Below are positions 33,549 to 42,333 of a DNA stretch of 64,000 nucleotides, piece by piece. The notes below the pieces were generated by a model. The model made no database searches. It was not told the origin of the DNA and was given only the letters and a program-made list of their open reading frames with translations. The DNA is taken from positions 12,411 through 76,410 of the forward strand of contig NZ_APNM01000017.1 in assembly GCF_040361335.1 (NCBI RefSeq), read 5' to 3'. The stretch is from APNM01 sp040361335. GTDB lineage: Bacteria > Pseudomonadota > Gammaproteobacteria > Nevskiales > Salinisphaeraceae. Made by a program: the position numbers and the translations under genes. The first letter of the stretch is position 1; each line of letters begins with the position of its first letter.

Positions 33549-34865
33549 ATGGCGGATGTGCTGAACACCCCGCTACGCCTGCCGTGCGGCGAGACGCTGC
33601 CGAACCGCCTGGCCAAGGCCGGCATGACCGAGGGCTTGTCCGATCGTTACCTGCGCGCCACCCCGGGGCTGTGCCGTCTCTACGAGCGCTGGTCCTACGG
33701 CGGGGCGGGCCTGCTGATCACGGGCAACCTGCAGATCGACAAGCGCGTGCTGGAGCGCCCCGGCAACGTCGCGATCGACAACAACGGCGGCATGCGGGAA
33801 CTGGAACTCTGGGCCCGTGCCGGGCGCGTCGGCGGCAATCACCTGTGGATGCAGATATCCCATGCCGGTCGCCAGGCGCCCTGGTATGTCACTCGCCGGC
33901 CGCTGGCGCCCTCGCCCGTCCAGCTCAAGCTGCTGGGCACCTATCGCAAGCCGCGGGCGCTCTCCGAGAACGAGATCCGGGACTTGATCGAGCGCTGGGC
34001 GAATGTCGCCGGCATCGCCAAGAATGCCGGCTTTACCGGGGTCCAGATCCACGCCGCGCACGGCTATCTCCTCAGCTCCTTCCTGTCGCCCGCGATCAAC
34101 CGGCGCAACGACGCCTGGGGCGGCTCGCTGGAGAACCGCGCGCGCATGCTGCTGGAGACCATCCGCGCCGTGCGCAAACGCGTGGGCGCGGGCTTTCCGG
34201 TCGCGCTCAAGCTCAACTCGGCGGATTTCCAGAAGGGCGGTTTCGAGTTCGATGACTGCCTGCGCCTGGTGGACATGATCAACCAGGAGGGCATCGACCT
34301 GCTCGAGATATCCGGCGGCTCCTACGAGCAGCCGCGCCTGCTGGGCTACGGGGGCGACTCGGCCTCCGCGGACCCGGGCAGCAGCACCGCGCGGCGGGAA
34401 GCCTATTTCCTCAAGTACGCCAGCGAGGTCCGCCGCGTCGCCGAGATGCCGATCATGGTCACCGGCGGCTTCCGCAGCCGGGATGTCATGACCGACGCGA
34501 TCGAGTCCGGGGACACCGACATCATCGGCATGGGCCGGCCCATGTGCGGCGATCCCGAGATCGCCCGCAAGCTGCTGGCGGGCGAGGTCGAGGAGGCGCC
34601 CCGCTACGAGCAGTCGCTCAAGGTCATGTCGGGCAACCAGCAGAACCCATTGGTGAGGCTGTGGCCGCTCCAGGTGTTCGGCCAGCAGGCCTGGTACTAC
34701 ATGCAACTCTTCCGTCTGGCCCGCGGCGAGGACCCCAAGCCGTCGCTCAAGCCCTTGGCGTGTTTCCTCCGCTGGCAGAACGACGAGTTGCTCAGCGCGC
34801 TGCTGTTGAACCGGCGCAGAACCCCGCAGACACAGGAGACGCCGGCTTATGTCGACGAACGCTAA
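33549..34865 (+). CDS. Old-Yellow-Enzyme-type NAD(P)H:flavin oxidoreductase
   Basis: 438 residues from the ATG at MADVLNTPLRLP, preceded by GGAG at seven bases. The FMN TIM-barrel signature is HAAHGYLLSSFLSPAINRRNDAWGGSLENRARM, with PIMVTGGFRSRDVM and DIIGMGRPMCGDPEIARKLL for FMN phosphate binding. The N-terminal LPNRLAKAGMTEG fits the family. There is a C-terminal extension of ~60 residues. Such enzymes reduce activated C=C bonds or related groups, often within degradation of unsaturated or cyclic substrates. It overlaps the next flavoprotein gene by 17 bases and is divergent from alkB; both face a regulon motif. Confidence 0.9.
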   Translation: MADVLNTPLRLPCGETLPNRLAKAGMTEGLSDRYLRATPGLCRLYERWSYGGAGLLITGNLQIDKRVLERPGNVAIDNNGGMRELELWARAGRVGGNHLWMQISHAGRQAPWYVTRRPLAPSPVQLKLLGTYRKPRALSENEIRDLIERWANVAGIAKNAGFTGVQIHAAHGYLLSSFLSPAINRRNDAWGGSLENRARMLLETIRAVRKRVGAGFPVALKLNSADFQKGGFEFDDCLRLVDMINQEGIDLLEISGGSYEQPRLLGYGGDSASADPGSSTARREAYFLKYASEVRRVAEMPIMVTGGFRSRDVMTDAIESGDTDIIGMGRPMCGDPEIARKLLAGEVEEAPRYEQSLKVMSGNQQNPLVRLWPLQVFGQQAWYYMQLFRLARGEDPKPSLKPLACFLRWQNDELLSALLLNRRRTPQTQETPAYVDER

Positions 34866-36219
34866 GTCCGCGGCCCCGCGCCGCAAAGCCACGCGGACAC
34901 GCCGGACCCAGCCCAAGGCCGACAGACCGGCCTACGCCCGGTCGACGCCCCCGATCGGCGGGCGCGACGCGGCGCTGCCGGACTGGCTGATCTCCGGTCG
35001 CCCCGTCGCCGAACGGCCGCGTTTCGATTCGGCGGTGATCATCGGCAACGGCATCAACGCGCTGTCGGTCGCCGCCCGGCTGGCCCGGAGCCAATCGTTC
35101 GCCGGTCGCGTGGTCCTGGTCGGCAAGCCCGTGGAACAGCAGCGACGACTGATCGGCGGCCTGACATTGCGGGCCCGCGCCCTGGATTATTTCGCGGCCT
35201 GCCTGGGCGTCCCGCGGAGCCTGATCCTGGACCGTCTCTTCGGGGGACGCCATGCCGAGGCGGCGTCCTACGCGCAGAAGGTGGCACGGTTCGAACGCCG
35301 CGAGAACGGCAGCTACGCGCTCGGTCGCATGGGAGAGTGGATGAGCCGCTGGCATCACCAGGGGCGCGTGCTCGCCTACGGCGTGCGCAACTCCCATCTG
35401 GCCGGCGTCCTGCACGACCTGATGGCGGGCCTGGACTATCGCTGGGAGGACGCCAAGCCCGTGTCGATGACCGATTGTCTCGACCTCGCCCCGGGCGACA
35501 ACCCCATCGTCATCAATGCCAAACCGGCGCCCCTGCTGGGCGTGGGGCGGACCGGCCCGAAACCCACGCAATACGTCGTGGCGGCGCAAGTGCCCTTCGC
35601 GAACCCCCGGCAGGCGGAGAATGGCCTGCTGCCCTATAACAACAGCCTGTTCTGCGCCCGCCGCCGGCGCGGCCGGCTGGACGCCTCGGTCTGGTATCCC
35701 ATGATCGACCCGCTGTCGCCGTCGGCGCGCTATTACTCGGTCTTCTACCGGGTGGTGCGGGCCGGGAGCGACCTGCACAAGAACGCCGAGATCGAGACCC
35801 TCAAGAACCACCTGTTCGGCATCGGCGACATCCTGGGATTCGAGCCGGTCGACCCGGAAGCCACCATGGGCAGCGCCATGGTACCTTGTTCGCCGACACG
35901 TCCGGACCGGGAGGTCACCCCCAACTACCTCCACCTCGGGAAGGTGCACGGCAGCGGCACGCCGATCATCGCGGGCGACGGCATGGCCCGGGCCGGCCTC
36001 ACCGGCTACGTGACCGCGGAGGCGATCCTCGCCGGCGTGGAGCCGCGGGCCTACCTGTACCATGCCCACCGCGGCTGGGCCCGGCGCAACCGCCTGGCGC
36101 ACCACATGTTCAACGGCTTGAGCTGGATCACCGACCCGGCCCTGAGGTGGTCGCCGGGCCGCGCGCTGAACCTGATCCAGGACTACGGCGAAACCTGGGC
36201 CGGCTTGGAAACCGACTGA
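34849..36219 (+). CDS. Unrecognised FAD-binding protein (Rossmann-type)
   Basis: 456 residues with a Lys/Arg/Thr-rich N-terminal extension (~1-25). A dinucleotide-binding start follows at ~61-80 (SAVIIGNGINALSVAARLA), and a C-terminal GTPIIAGDGMARAGLTGYVTAEAIL is typical of the second FAD motif in flavoprotein oxidoreductases. The middle has aromatic and Arg-rich parts but no named family that I recognise. It overlaps the OYE gene by 17 bases, so the two are translated together and their products may form a complex or successive steps. It might be a sterol/fatty-acid-type desaturase or oxidase flavoprotein, but I cannot support a substrate. Confidence 0.72.
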   Translation: MSTNAKSAAPRRKATRTRRTQPKADRPAYARSTPPIGGRDAALPDWLISGRPVAERPRFDSAVIIGNGINALSVAARLARSQSFAGRVVLVGKPVEQQRRLIGGLTLRARALDYFAACLGVPRSLILDRLFGGRHAEAASYAQKVARFERRENGSYALGRMGEWMSRWHHQGRVLAYGVRNSHLAGVLHDLMAGLDYRWEDAKPVSMTDCLDLAPGDNPIVINAKPAPLLGVGRTGPKPTQYVVAAQVPFANPRQAENGLLPYNNSLFCARRRRGRLDASVWYPMIDPLSPSARYYSVFYRVVRAGSDLHKNAEIETLKNHLFGIGDILGFEPVDPEATMGSAMVPCSPTRPDREVTPNYLHLGKVHGSGTPIIAGDGMARAGLTGYVTAEAILAGVEPRAYLYHAHRGWARRNRLAHHMFNGLSWITDPALRWSPGRALNLIQDYGETWAGLETD

Positions 36220-36249
36220 CGCGGCGGGGGCCGCGCCCGACGCGGCACC

Positions 36250-36858
36250 CTAGGCGCCGAACGGCGCCGCCGCGGCCCCGGTCGTCGGCGCCGCATCCTC
36301 GAGATGCATCCGCGCCAGGAACAGCGCGGCCACGCTGCGCGCCTCCGTGACCCGGCCGCCGCGCAACAGGCCCGGCAGGTCCGCCAGGGGCCAGGGCACC
36401 ACTTCCAGCGGCTCCGGCTCGTCGCCCGGCAGTGCCCGCGGGTAGAGATCCTCCGCCAGTACCACGTCGGTGCGGTAGCTCAGGTAATTCGGCGCCAGGT
36501 CCAGGGTGCACAACCTGGAAATGCGACGGGCGCCGTAGCCCACCTCCTCCATCAGTTCGCGGTTGGCGGCCTGCGCCAGGGTTTCGCCCCGGTCGACCAT
36601 GCCCTGCGCCAGTCCGAGCACGTACTCCTCGATGCCGACGGCGTATTCCCGGATCAGCAACAGGGTCCGCCGGTCGAGCACGGGCACGATGATCACGGCC
36701 TTGCGGGCCGGCCGCTCGCCCGCGAGCCGCTCGTACTCGACCTCGCGGCCGTTGCCGAAGCGCAGGTTCACCGATTCGATGTGAAACAGCCTGGATCGCG
36801 CGGCCGTGCGCACGCTCAGGATTTCCGGTTTGTCCCTGGCCGCCACGTCAGGCGCCAC
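36250..36858 (-). CDS. nudE: Nudix hydrolase NudE (ADP compounds hydrolase)
   Basis: 202 residues from a GTG that overlaps the flavin reductase stop by 11 bases. The Nudix box is GMVDRGETLAQAANRELMEEVGYGA. Strong similarity from memory to E. coli NudE: RSRLFHIESVNLRFGNGREVEYER, REYAVGIEEYVLGLAQG and AEDLYPRALPGDEPEPLEVVPWP. It hydrolyses NADH, ADP-ribose and diadenosine compounds in the cytoplasm. Pairing with a flavin reductase is unusual to my knowledge. The C-terminal tail is Ala-rich. Confidence 0.9.
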   Translation of the reverse strand: MAPDVAARDKPEILSVRTAARSRLFHIESVNLRFGNGREVEYERLAGERPARKAVIIVPVLDRRTLLLIREYAVGIEEYVLGLAQGMVDRGETLAQAANRELMEEVGYGARRISRLCTLDLAPNYLSYRTDVVLAEDLYPRALPGDEPEPLEVVPWPLADLPGLLRGGRVTEARSVAALFLARMHLEDAAPTTGAAAAPFGA

Positions 36859-37369
36859 CGTCCCGGAGATATCGCCCCCGATAGAAGATCAGGGGACTGC
36901 CGCCGGCGACATCGCAGTCCCGGACGCGGCCGACCACGATCGTATGATCGCCACCCGGATGGGTCTGCTCGATGGCGCACACCATCCGTGCCAGGGCGCC
37001 GTCGATCAGCGGCACGCCGTCATGCCCCAGGCTGAAATCCACGCCCTCGAACTTGTCGTCGCCCTTGCCGGCGAACAGGTCGGAAATGGCGCCCTGGTCG
37101 GCGCGCAGGAAACTGAGGCCGAAGACCCGGCTCCGGAGCATGTGACCGAGCGTGTTGGATCGCCGATCGAGGCAAATCAGGTACAACGGCGGTTCCAGGG
37201 ACAGACTCGTGACCGCGTTCATGGTCAGGCCGTAGTAATGACCCGCATCGTCGCGGGTGGAGATCACGGCCACGCCGGTCGCGAAGAAACCCGCCAGCTC
37301 GCGAAAGCCCGATGGGCCGGGCGCCCGGGGGACACGGTCGTGTCCGGGCCGATGTAAAGAAACCGACAT
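36848..37369 (-). CDS. Flavin reductase (HpaC-like, PF01613)
   Basis: 173 residues starting MSVSLHRPGHD; this ATG follows AGAGGTGAGG, so longer frames are rejected. GFRELAGFFATGVAVISTRD...GLTMNAVTSLSLEPPLYLICLDRRSNT and GGDHTIVVGRVRD...PLIFYRGRYL are the flavin-reductase fold signatures. It supplies reduced FMN/FAD to a partner oxygenase. No two-component flavin monooxygenase is adjacent, so the partner may be the unrecognised flavoprotein or lie elsewhere. A regulon motif lies ~146 bases upstream. Confidence 0.9.
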   Translation of the reverse strand: MSVSLHRPGHDRVPRAPGPSGFRELAGFFATGVAVISTRDDAGHYYGLTMNAVTSLSLEPPLYLICLDRRSNTLGHMLRSRVFGLSFLRADQGAISDLFAGKGDDKFEGVDFSLGHDGVPLIDGALARMVCAIEQTHPGGDHTIVVGRVRDCDVAGGSPLIFYRGRYLRDGGA

Positions 37370-37514
37370 CCTCACCTCTGCGCCGCGGGGATCGCCCGGA
37401 CGGTCGAGCGGCGCTTTCGCATGACGTCCCGGTTGCGGGCCGCCGCCGGCGACTTCCGGGCGCTCCCGGCAATGGGTCATGGGTCGTTTATACCGGCCGG
37501 CGACACCCGCGCCG

Positions 37515-37534
37515 CCTCACGAAAGTAAGGTTTT
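37515..37534 (-). promoter_or_regulatory. Regulon motif copy 7 (flavin reductase-nudE)
   Basis: In the flavin-reductase sense it reads AAAACCTTACTTTCGTGAGG, a full match, ending ~146 bases before the start codon. It lies between this gene and the end of the MFS gene. Confidence 0.72.
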
Positions 37535-37588
37535 ACCGCCGACGCGCGGCCGCGCCACCCGGCGCGCCCGATGCCGGGCCGGCCCCCT

Positions 37589-38800
37589 TCAGTCCGACTG
37601 CAGGGCGCCCGGCCGCCGCAGGGCCGCATAGGCGGCGACCGAACCGGCGGCGCACAGGCTCATCACCGCCGCCATGGCGTCGGCATGGCCGCCTAGGGCA
37701 CCCGCCAGCCAGCTCGCCAGGGCGCCGCAGCCGAACTGGCACACGCCGAACAGGGCCGAGACCGCGCCGGCGGAGTCCGGCACCAGGTCGAGCATGCCGG
37801 CCACCGTGTTGGCGCCGGCCACGCCCACCGTCGACAACAGGAAGAACAACGGCACGGCCACGCCCCAGAAACCGCCGAACCCGGTGGCGGTGGTCGCCAG
37901 CAGCACCAGCGAGCAGGTCAGGGTATTGGCCACCGCCACCCCGAGCAGGGCCAGGTAGCCGAAGCGGGTGACCAGGCGGCCGTTGAGATAGCTGCCCACG
38001 ATCAGCGCGAGCACGTTGGCGCCGAAATAGAAGCCGAAGGTCGACTCCGGCACGCCGAACTGCTCGATATAGACGAACGCGCTGGTCCCCACGTAGGTGA
38101 ACAGGGCCCCGAACATCAGCCCGCCGCAGACCAGGAACAGCACCACGCTCGGACGTCCCAGCAGCGACAGATAGCCCAGATACTGGGCGGCCAGGCCGCG
38201 GTCGCGCGTACGCCGGGCGGGCGGATGCGACTCCGACAGCACCATCGCCAGGGCCGCCAGGGATACGGCGGCATAGCCGAACAACACCCAGAAGATCGCG
38301 TGCCAGTCCGCCACCGCCAACACCAGGCCGCCCACGACCGGCGCCACCATCGGCGCCCCCGCCATGACCATCACCACGTAGGACATCACGCTGGCCGCGC
38401 GCGCGCCGTGGAAGCGGTCGCGCACCACCGCCCGCGCCATCACCGGCCCGGCCGCCGCACCGACCCCCTGCACCGCGCGCGCCGCGATCAGGGCATCCAC
38501 GGTTGCCGACAGGGCGCAGGCCACGGTCGCCGCCAGGTACAGGCAAATGCCGAAGAAGAGCACCGGCCGCCGACCGTAGCGGTCCGACAGCGGCCCGTAG
38601 GCGAGCTGGCCCAGGGCCATGCCGATGAAGAACAGGCTGAGGCTGTACTGCACCCGCGCCGGCGCCACCGCGAACGCCGCCGCCAGCCGCGGCATGGCCG
38701 GCAGGTACATGTCGACCGACAACGGCGCCAGCGCGGTGAGCAGGGCCAGGACGGCGACAAGCACGGCGGTGCCGCCGCGCTGAGGCGTGGGATGCATCAT
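37589..38800 (-). CDS. Bcr/CflA family MFS drug-efflux transporter
   Basis: 403 residues from MMHPTPQRGG with twelve hydrophobic segments. MYLPAMPRLAAAF near the first helix, GQLAYGPLSDRYGRRPVLFFG (motif A) and ARAVVRDRFHG are Bcr/CflA signatures. It is a proton-driven exporter of small toxic compounds in the inner membrane. It stands alone, divergent from the next gene, and shows no regulon motif at its own start. Confidence 0.92.
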   Translation of the reverse strand: MMHPTPQRGGTAVLVAVLALLTALAPLSVDMYLPAMPRLAAAFAVAPARVQYSLSLFFIGMALGQLAYGPLSDRYGRRPVLFFGICLYLAATVACALSATVDALIAARAVQGVGAAAGPVMARAVVRDRFHGARAASVMSYVVMVMAGAPMVAPVVGGLVLAVADWHAIFWVLFGYAAVSLAALAMVLSESHPPARRTRDRGLAAQYLGYLSLLGRPSVVLFLVCGGLMFGALFTYVGTSAFVYIEQFGVPESTFGFYFGANVLALIVGSYLNGRLVTRFGYLALLGVAVANTLTCSLVLLATTATGFGGFWGVAVPLFFLLSTVGVAGANTVAGMLDLVPDSAGAVSALFGVCQFGCGALASWLAGALGGHADAMAAVMSLCAAGSVAAYAALRRPGALQSD

Positions 38801-38958
38801 GGACACGGTTCTTGCGGTGGCGGCCGGGTCCGGCCCGGCGGAGCGACGGCGCAAGCATTGTGCCACAGCGGCGCACGCCCGCTCCCGCGCGGGTGGCGCA
38901 ATATGCGTCGCTATGCGGCAGAATCGGGGGAATGACATCCGATACCGCGGAGCGCCGA

Positions 38959-39975
38959 ATGAGACACCTTACGACCGGCAAGACACTATTGCTGGGCCTC
39001 GCCCTCCTGCTGCCCGCCGCCGCGATCGGCGCCGAGCCGATCGAGCGCGAGCTGCACGTGATCGTGGAATTCGACGCCGAACAGACCTGGGTCAGCAAGA
39101 CCGAGGAGTACGGCCATCAGCATTCCGAAGCCACCACGCACCAGCGCTACGAGCTGCGCACCCGCCTGCGCGCCGAGCCCGAGCTGCACAGCCGCAACAT
39201 CCTCGACCTGGACAAGGAGACGCGCCTCAAGGCCAAGACCATCTGGCTGGCCCGACAGGCGATCGAGGAGATGAAGGCCTCCGGCGGCGAGGTGGTGATC
39301 CCCACCACGCCCGAACAGAAGCAGGCCATGAGCCGCAAGATGCAGGAGCAACAGGTCGAGTGCGGCGGCGACATGGCCTGCCGTCAGGCCGTGCAGATGC
39401 GCTTCGCCAAGCTGTTCGCCGCCGCCGAGTACCCCGAGGCCCTCGAGGAGGACGAACCCGGCACCGGCCGCTACCGCTACTTCGAGCCCTACGAGGGCTG
39501 CCCGGTGGAGACCCGCGTCACCATGGAGATGACCACCGAGGGCGTGCACTACAGCGAGCGCACCCAGGAACTCGTGCCGTTCAAGGAGACCCGCTCCGCC
39601 GACACCGTCAACGGCGAGACCGAGGTACCCCTGTGCGAGCGCTACCTCGCGGTCATCGACGCCAAGGACGACCGGGACCCGATGTACATCGAGAACTTCT
39701 ACCTGCCCTCGGCCGTCGGCGAGACCGTGCGCACGGAGCAGTCGGACCCGGTGTGGACCGAGCGCAAGACCGAGAGCCAGCCCCAGAACGCCTTCGTCCT
39801 GGGCTGGGTCACCCAGCAGCTCCGCCACGGGCCGACCTCCGGCAGCGCCGAGGAGACCATCAGCCTGCACGGCCCGCTCAACGGCATCTCGCGCCAGTCC
39901 GGCAACTACACCCACGGCGAGGCGCACGTGAAGATGACCTGGCGCTTCGAGAAGGTGGACGAAGACGCACAATGA
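38959..39975 (+). CDS. Exported protein of unknown function
   Basis: 338 residues. The ATG at MRHLTTGKTLLL is preferred over the one 27 bases upstream because GGAG lies seven bases before it and a signal peptide (LLLGLALLLPAAAIGA|EP) follows at once. The mature part is acidic and hydrophilic, with a charged helical stretch (~65-115) and two cysteine pairs (VECGGDMACRQ; EGCPVETR). No domain is recognised. Its stop is followed by a cluster of short palindromes. Confidence 0.72.
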   Translation: MRHLTTGKTLLLGLALLLPAAAIGAEPIERELHVIVEFDAEQTWVSKTEEYGHQHSEATTHQRYELRTRLRAEPELHSRNILDLDKETRLKAKTIWLARQAIEEMKASGGEVVIPTTPEQKQAMSRKMQEQQVECGGDMACRQAVQMRFAKLFAAAEYPEALEEDEPGTGRYRYFEPYEGCPVETRVTMEMTTEGVHYSERTQELVPFKETRSADTVNGETEVPLCERYLAVIDAKDDRDPMYIENFYLPSAVGETVRTEQSDPVWTERKTESQPQNAFVLGWVTQQLRHGPTSGSAEETISLHGPLNGISRQSGNYTHGEAHVKMTWRFEKVDEDAQ

Positions 39976-39982
39976 GAGTCTG

Positions 39983-40160
39983 CTCCCATGCATGGGAGCA
40001 GACTCCCCCGCCGCAATCCCCTCTCCCATGAGTGGGAGAGGGACAGGGTGAGGGTTGACCGGGCCAGCTCGTAGGCGCCGTTGCCGGCGCCCCCCTCATC
40101 CAAACCTTCTCCCCCAAGGGGAGAAGGCCTTTGGGGTTTTCTCCCATGCACGGGAGAAGA
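39983..40160. repeat. Cluster of CTCCC/GGGAG palindromes (dispersed repeat family)
   Basis: Four palindromes follow in a row: CTCCCATGCATGGGAG, CTCTCCCATGAGTGGGAGAG, CCTTCTCCCCCAAGGGGAGAAGG in split form, and TCTCCCATGCACGGGAGA. The phrase AGGGACAGGGTGAGGG links this cluster to the copies at 53600, 56385, 60325 and the half copy near 63950. It is a REP-like dispersed element with no coding capacity. Confidence 0.75.
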
Positions 40161-40172
40161 ACACGCATCGGT

Positions 40173-40442
40173 TCAACGCAACTGGCTGTCCTTGCTCCCC
40201 CGCCGGTTGTAGCCGGCCGCGGCCGACTCGCGGGCATCCGCCTCGGCCTGGCAGGTCACGCACAGGCGCACGCCGGGCACGGCCTCGCGGCGGCGCCCGG
40301 GGATCTCGTCGCCGCATGCCTCGCAGTGGGTCAGGGATTCGCCCGCGCGGGCCAGCCGCTCGCGGGCGCGCTCGACGCCGTCCCGCACGGTGGCGTCGAT
40401 CTGTTCCTGCACCGCGCCTTCCTTCGCCCAGCCGGTCGCCAT
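40173..40442 (-). CDS. DksA/TraR-type C4 zinc-finger protein
   Basis: 89 residues: an N-terminal helix (~1-38) and a C4 zinc finger CEACGDEIPGRRREAVPGVRLCVTCQ typical of the short DksA/TraR/YbiI group. These act on RNA polymerase through its secondary channel or are of unknown role. The short length and the lack of the long DksA coiled coil argue against true DksA. It is divergent from yceH. Confidence 0.87.
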   Translation of the reverse strand: MATGWAKEGAVQEQIDATVRDGVERARERLARAGESLTHCEACGDEIPGRRREAVPGVRLCVTCQAEADARESAAAGYNRRGSKDSQLR

Positions 40443-40563
40443 CGCCTTGTCTCCGGTATCCGCCGATCGAACACTATATGACGATCCACTGCCACGGATT
40501 CAAACGGGCGACGGGGCTGTAGAATCCCCGCATCGTCATTCAACCGACAGGATACGCCCGCCG

Positions 40564-41208
40564 ATGCTGCCGAACCTGAGCCCGACCGAGGCGCGCGTCC
40601 TCGGCTGCCTGATGGAGAAGTCCGTGGTCACCCCGGACCAGTACCCGCTCACGCTCAACGCCCTGACCAACGCCTGCAACCAGAAGTCCGCGCGCGAGCC
40701 GGTGATGTCCCTGGAGCCGGGCGAGGTGCAGCGGGCCGCGCGCGGCCTGCGCGACCAGAACCTGGTGCAGATCGACGAGAACTTCCGCACCGGGGTGGAG
40801 AAATACAAGCAGCGGCTGTCCAACACCGCGTTCAGCGACTTCCAGTTCAGCGATGCGCAGTTCGCGATCGTGACCCTGCTGCTGCTGCGCGGGCCGCAGA
40901 CGCCGGGCGAGCTGCGCGCGCGCAGCGGGCGCCTGCACGAGTTCGCGGACAATGCCGAGGTTGTGGCGGCGATCGCGGAACTGACCGAGGGCGAGGAACC
41001 GCTGATCGTGAAGCTGCCGCGCACGCCGGGCCGCAAGGACGCCGAGTACATGCACCAGCTCTGCGGGCCGGTGGATATCGAGGCCCACGCCGCCCGGGCC
41101 GCGGCCGCGAAGCCGGAGTCGCCGGCACGCACGGGCGTGGCCGAACTCACGCGGCGGGTGGAGGAACTGGAAGCCGAGGTGGCCCGGCTCAAGGCCCTGC
41201 TGGAATAG
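40564..41208 (+). CDS. yceH: YceH family protein (DUF480)
   Basis: 214 residues from MLPNLSPTEARVLGCLMEKSVVTPDQYPLTLNALTNACNQKS, the diagnostic start of this family; upstream extension is rejected. Two winged-helix domains are followed by a C-terminal coiled coil (ELTRRVEELEAEVARLKALLE). The family is widely conserved in gammaproteobacteria and its function is not established. Confidence 0.92.
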   Translation: MLPNLSPTEARVLGCLMEKSVVTPDQYPLTLNALTNACNQKSAREPVMSLEPGEVQRAARGLRDQNLVQIDENFRTGVEKYKQRLSNTAFSDFQFSDAQFAIVTLLLLRGPQTPGELRARSGRLHEFADNAEVVAAIAELTEGEEPLIVKLPRTPGRKDAEYMHQLCGPVDIEAHAARAAAAKPESPARTGVAELTRRVEELEAEVARLKALLE

Positions 41209-41210
41209 CC

Positions 41211-41234
41211 GGCGGCCCCGGACCCGGGGCCGCC
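41211..41234. terminator. Bidirectional GC hairpin between yceH and NmrA-like gene
   Basis: GGCGGCCCC and GGGGCCGCC pair perfectly over 9 bp with a 6-nt loop, exactly between two convergent genes. No T-run is present. Confidence 0.5.
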
Positions 41235-41245
41235 GCGGCCCGTCG

Positions 41246-42190
41246 CTACTGCAGCATCGCCTTGAGCTGCTCGACGGTGGGCTCGATCACCTCCGGGAAC
41301 AGCGTCTCCAGCGGCGTGCCCTGGAACTCCGGCAGGTGCATGCCGTTCCAGTTGGCCCACAGCGGCATGCCCTCGGGGCACTCGGCGCCGGCCAGGCCGA
41401 TCGCCAGGAGCACGTCCCGGAAGAAGCCGGGCTCGGCGTTGTCGTGCATCTCGCGCCACTGGTCGGCGTCCAGGTACTGGCGCTCGACCTTGCGGCCCAG
41501 CAGACGCTCGCGGACCTCCAGGAGCTCGTTCCAGCTCATGTAGGCGGTGGCCGCCACCGGGCAGACCGCGTTGCGGGACAACGGGTGCGCCAGCACGTGC
41601 GGGATGGTGCGGCCCACGTCCGTGCCGGTGGACCAGGACACCTTGCGCTCGCCGTCGCCCGGCACCAGCACCGGCTCGACCATGTAGTACTCCGGCCACA
41701 GGCCGGCGGGGATGATGGTGTAGTCGAGCCCGGCGAGCTGGATCACGCGCCGGATGAAGGCCTTCTGGCGGGCCATGGCGCGATGCGCGTGCGGCGACGG
41801 CCAGAACTGCTCCCACTCGTAGATGTAGCCGAACTCGGAGGGCACGAAGCGCTCCACGCCGGCCTCGGCGGCGGCCCAGATCAACGGGTACTGCGACTCG
41901 GCGGCGAAATACGGCGTGCAGGAGACCAGGTAGTCGGTGCCCTCCAGCGCCGGGATCAGCTCGGCGTGGTAGGTGGGATCGCTCTCGCGGATCTCGGCGC
42001 CGCGCGCCTGCCAGTCCTCCCACATCTTCTGCTTCTGGTCCTGCTCGCGGGCGCCCGCGGTGGACTTGTCCGCCTGCCCCGGCTTGCGCTTGAGCACGCG
42101 GACCTTGAAATCGGGATGCTCCAGCAGCTCGTTCACGCAGGCTTGGCCGGCGGTGCCGGACGCCGCGAACACGGTGACGGTCTTTGTCAT
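41246..42190 (-). CDS. NmrA/isoflavone-reductase-like NAD(P)-binding protein
   Basis: 314 residues with an N-terminal Rossmann motif (VTVFAASGTAGQACVNELL) and the atypical-SDR body seen in NmrA and isoflavone-reductase-like proteins (YLVSCTPYFAAESQYPLIWAAAEAGVERFVPSEFGY). It may be a reductase or a redox sensor; the substrate is unknown. It is transcribed alone, convergent with yceH. Confidence 0.83.
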   Translation of the reverse strand: MTKTVTVFAASGTAGQACVNELLEHPDFKVRVLKRKPGQADKSTAGAREQDQKQKMWEDWQARGAEIRESDPTYHAELIPALEGTDYLVSCTPYFAAESQYPLIWAAAEAGVERFVPSEFGYIYEWEQFWPSPHAHRAMARQKAFIRRVIQLAGLDYTIIPAGLWPEYYMVEPVLVPGDGERKVSWSTGTDVGRTIPHVLAHPLSRNAVCPVAATAYMSWNELLEVRERLLGRKVERQYLDADQWREMHDNAEPGFFRDVLLAIGLAGAECPEGMPLWANWNGMHLPEFQGTPLETLFPEVIEPTVEQLKAMLQ

Positions 42191-42333
42191 TCTCTCCTCC
42201 TAGCTCGCACCGTTATCGTGGGACGGTCGCGCGCCGGTGCGCCGGCAGGCGGCCGCCATCGCTATCGATAGCAAATCATTGTCGGCCGCCTGTCGTGGCG
42301 GGGGCTCTACACTTTCGGGTAGTTTTGCCGGGC

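Noticed and set aside
39983..40160. CRISPR-like array
   Set aside because: The repeats are palindromes with unequal spacing and no unique spacers of constant length; no cas genes are present.
42307..42326. CTACACTTTCGGGTAGTTTT as an eighth regulon motif copy
   Set aside because: The arms do not fit CCT/AGG, and it lies only 8 bases before a start codon, unlike the other copies.
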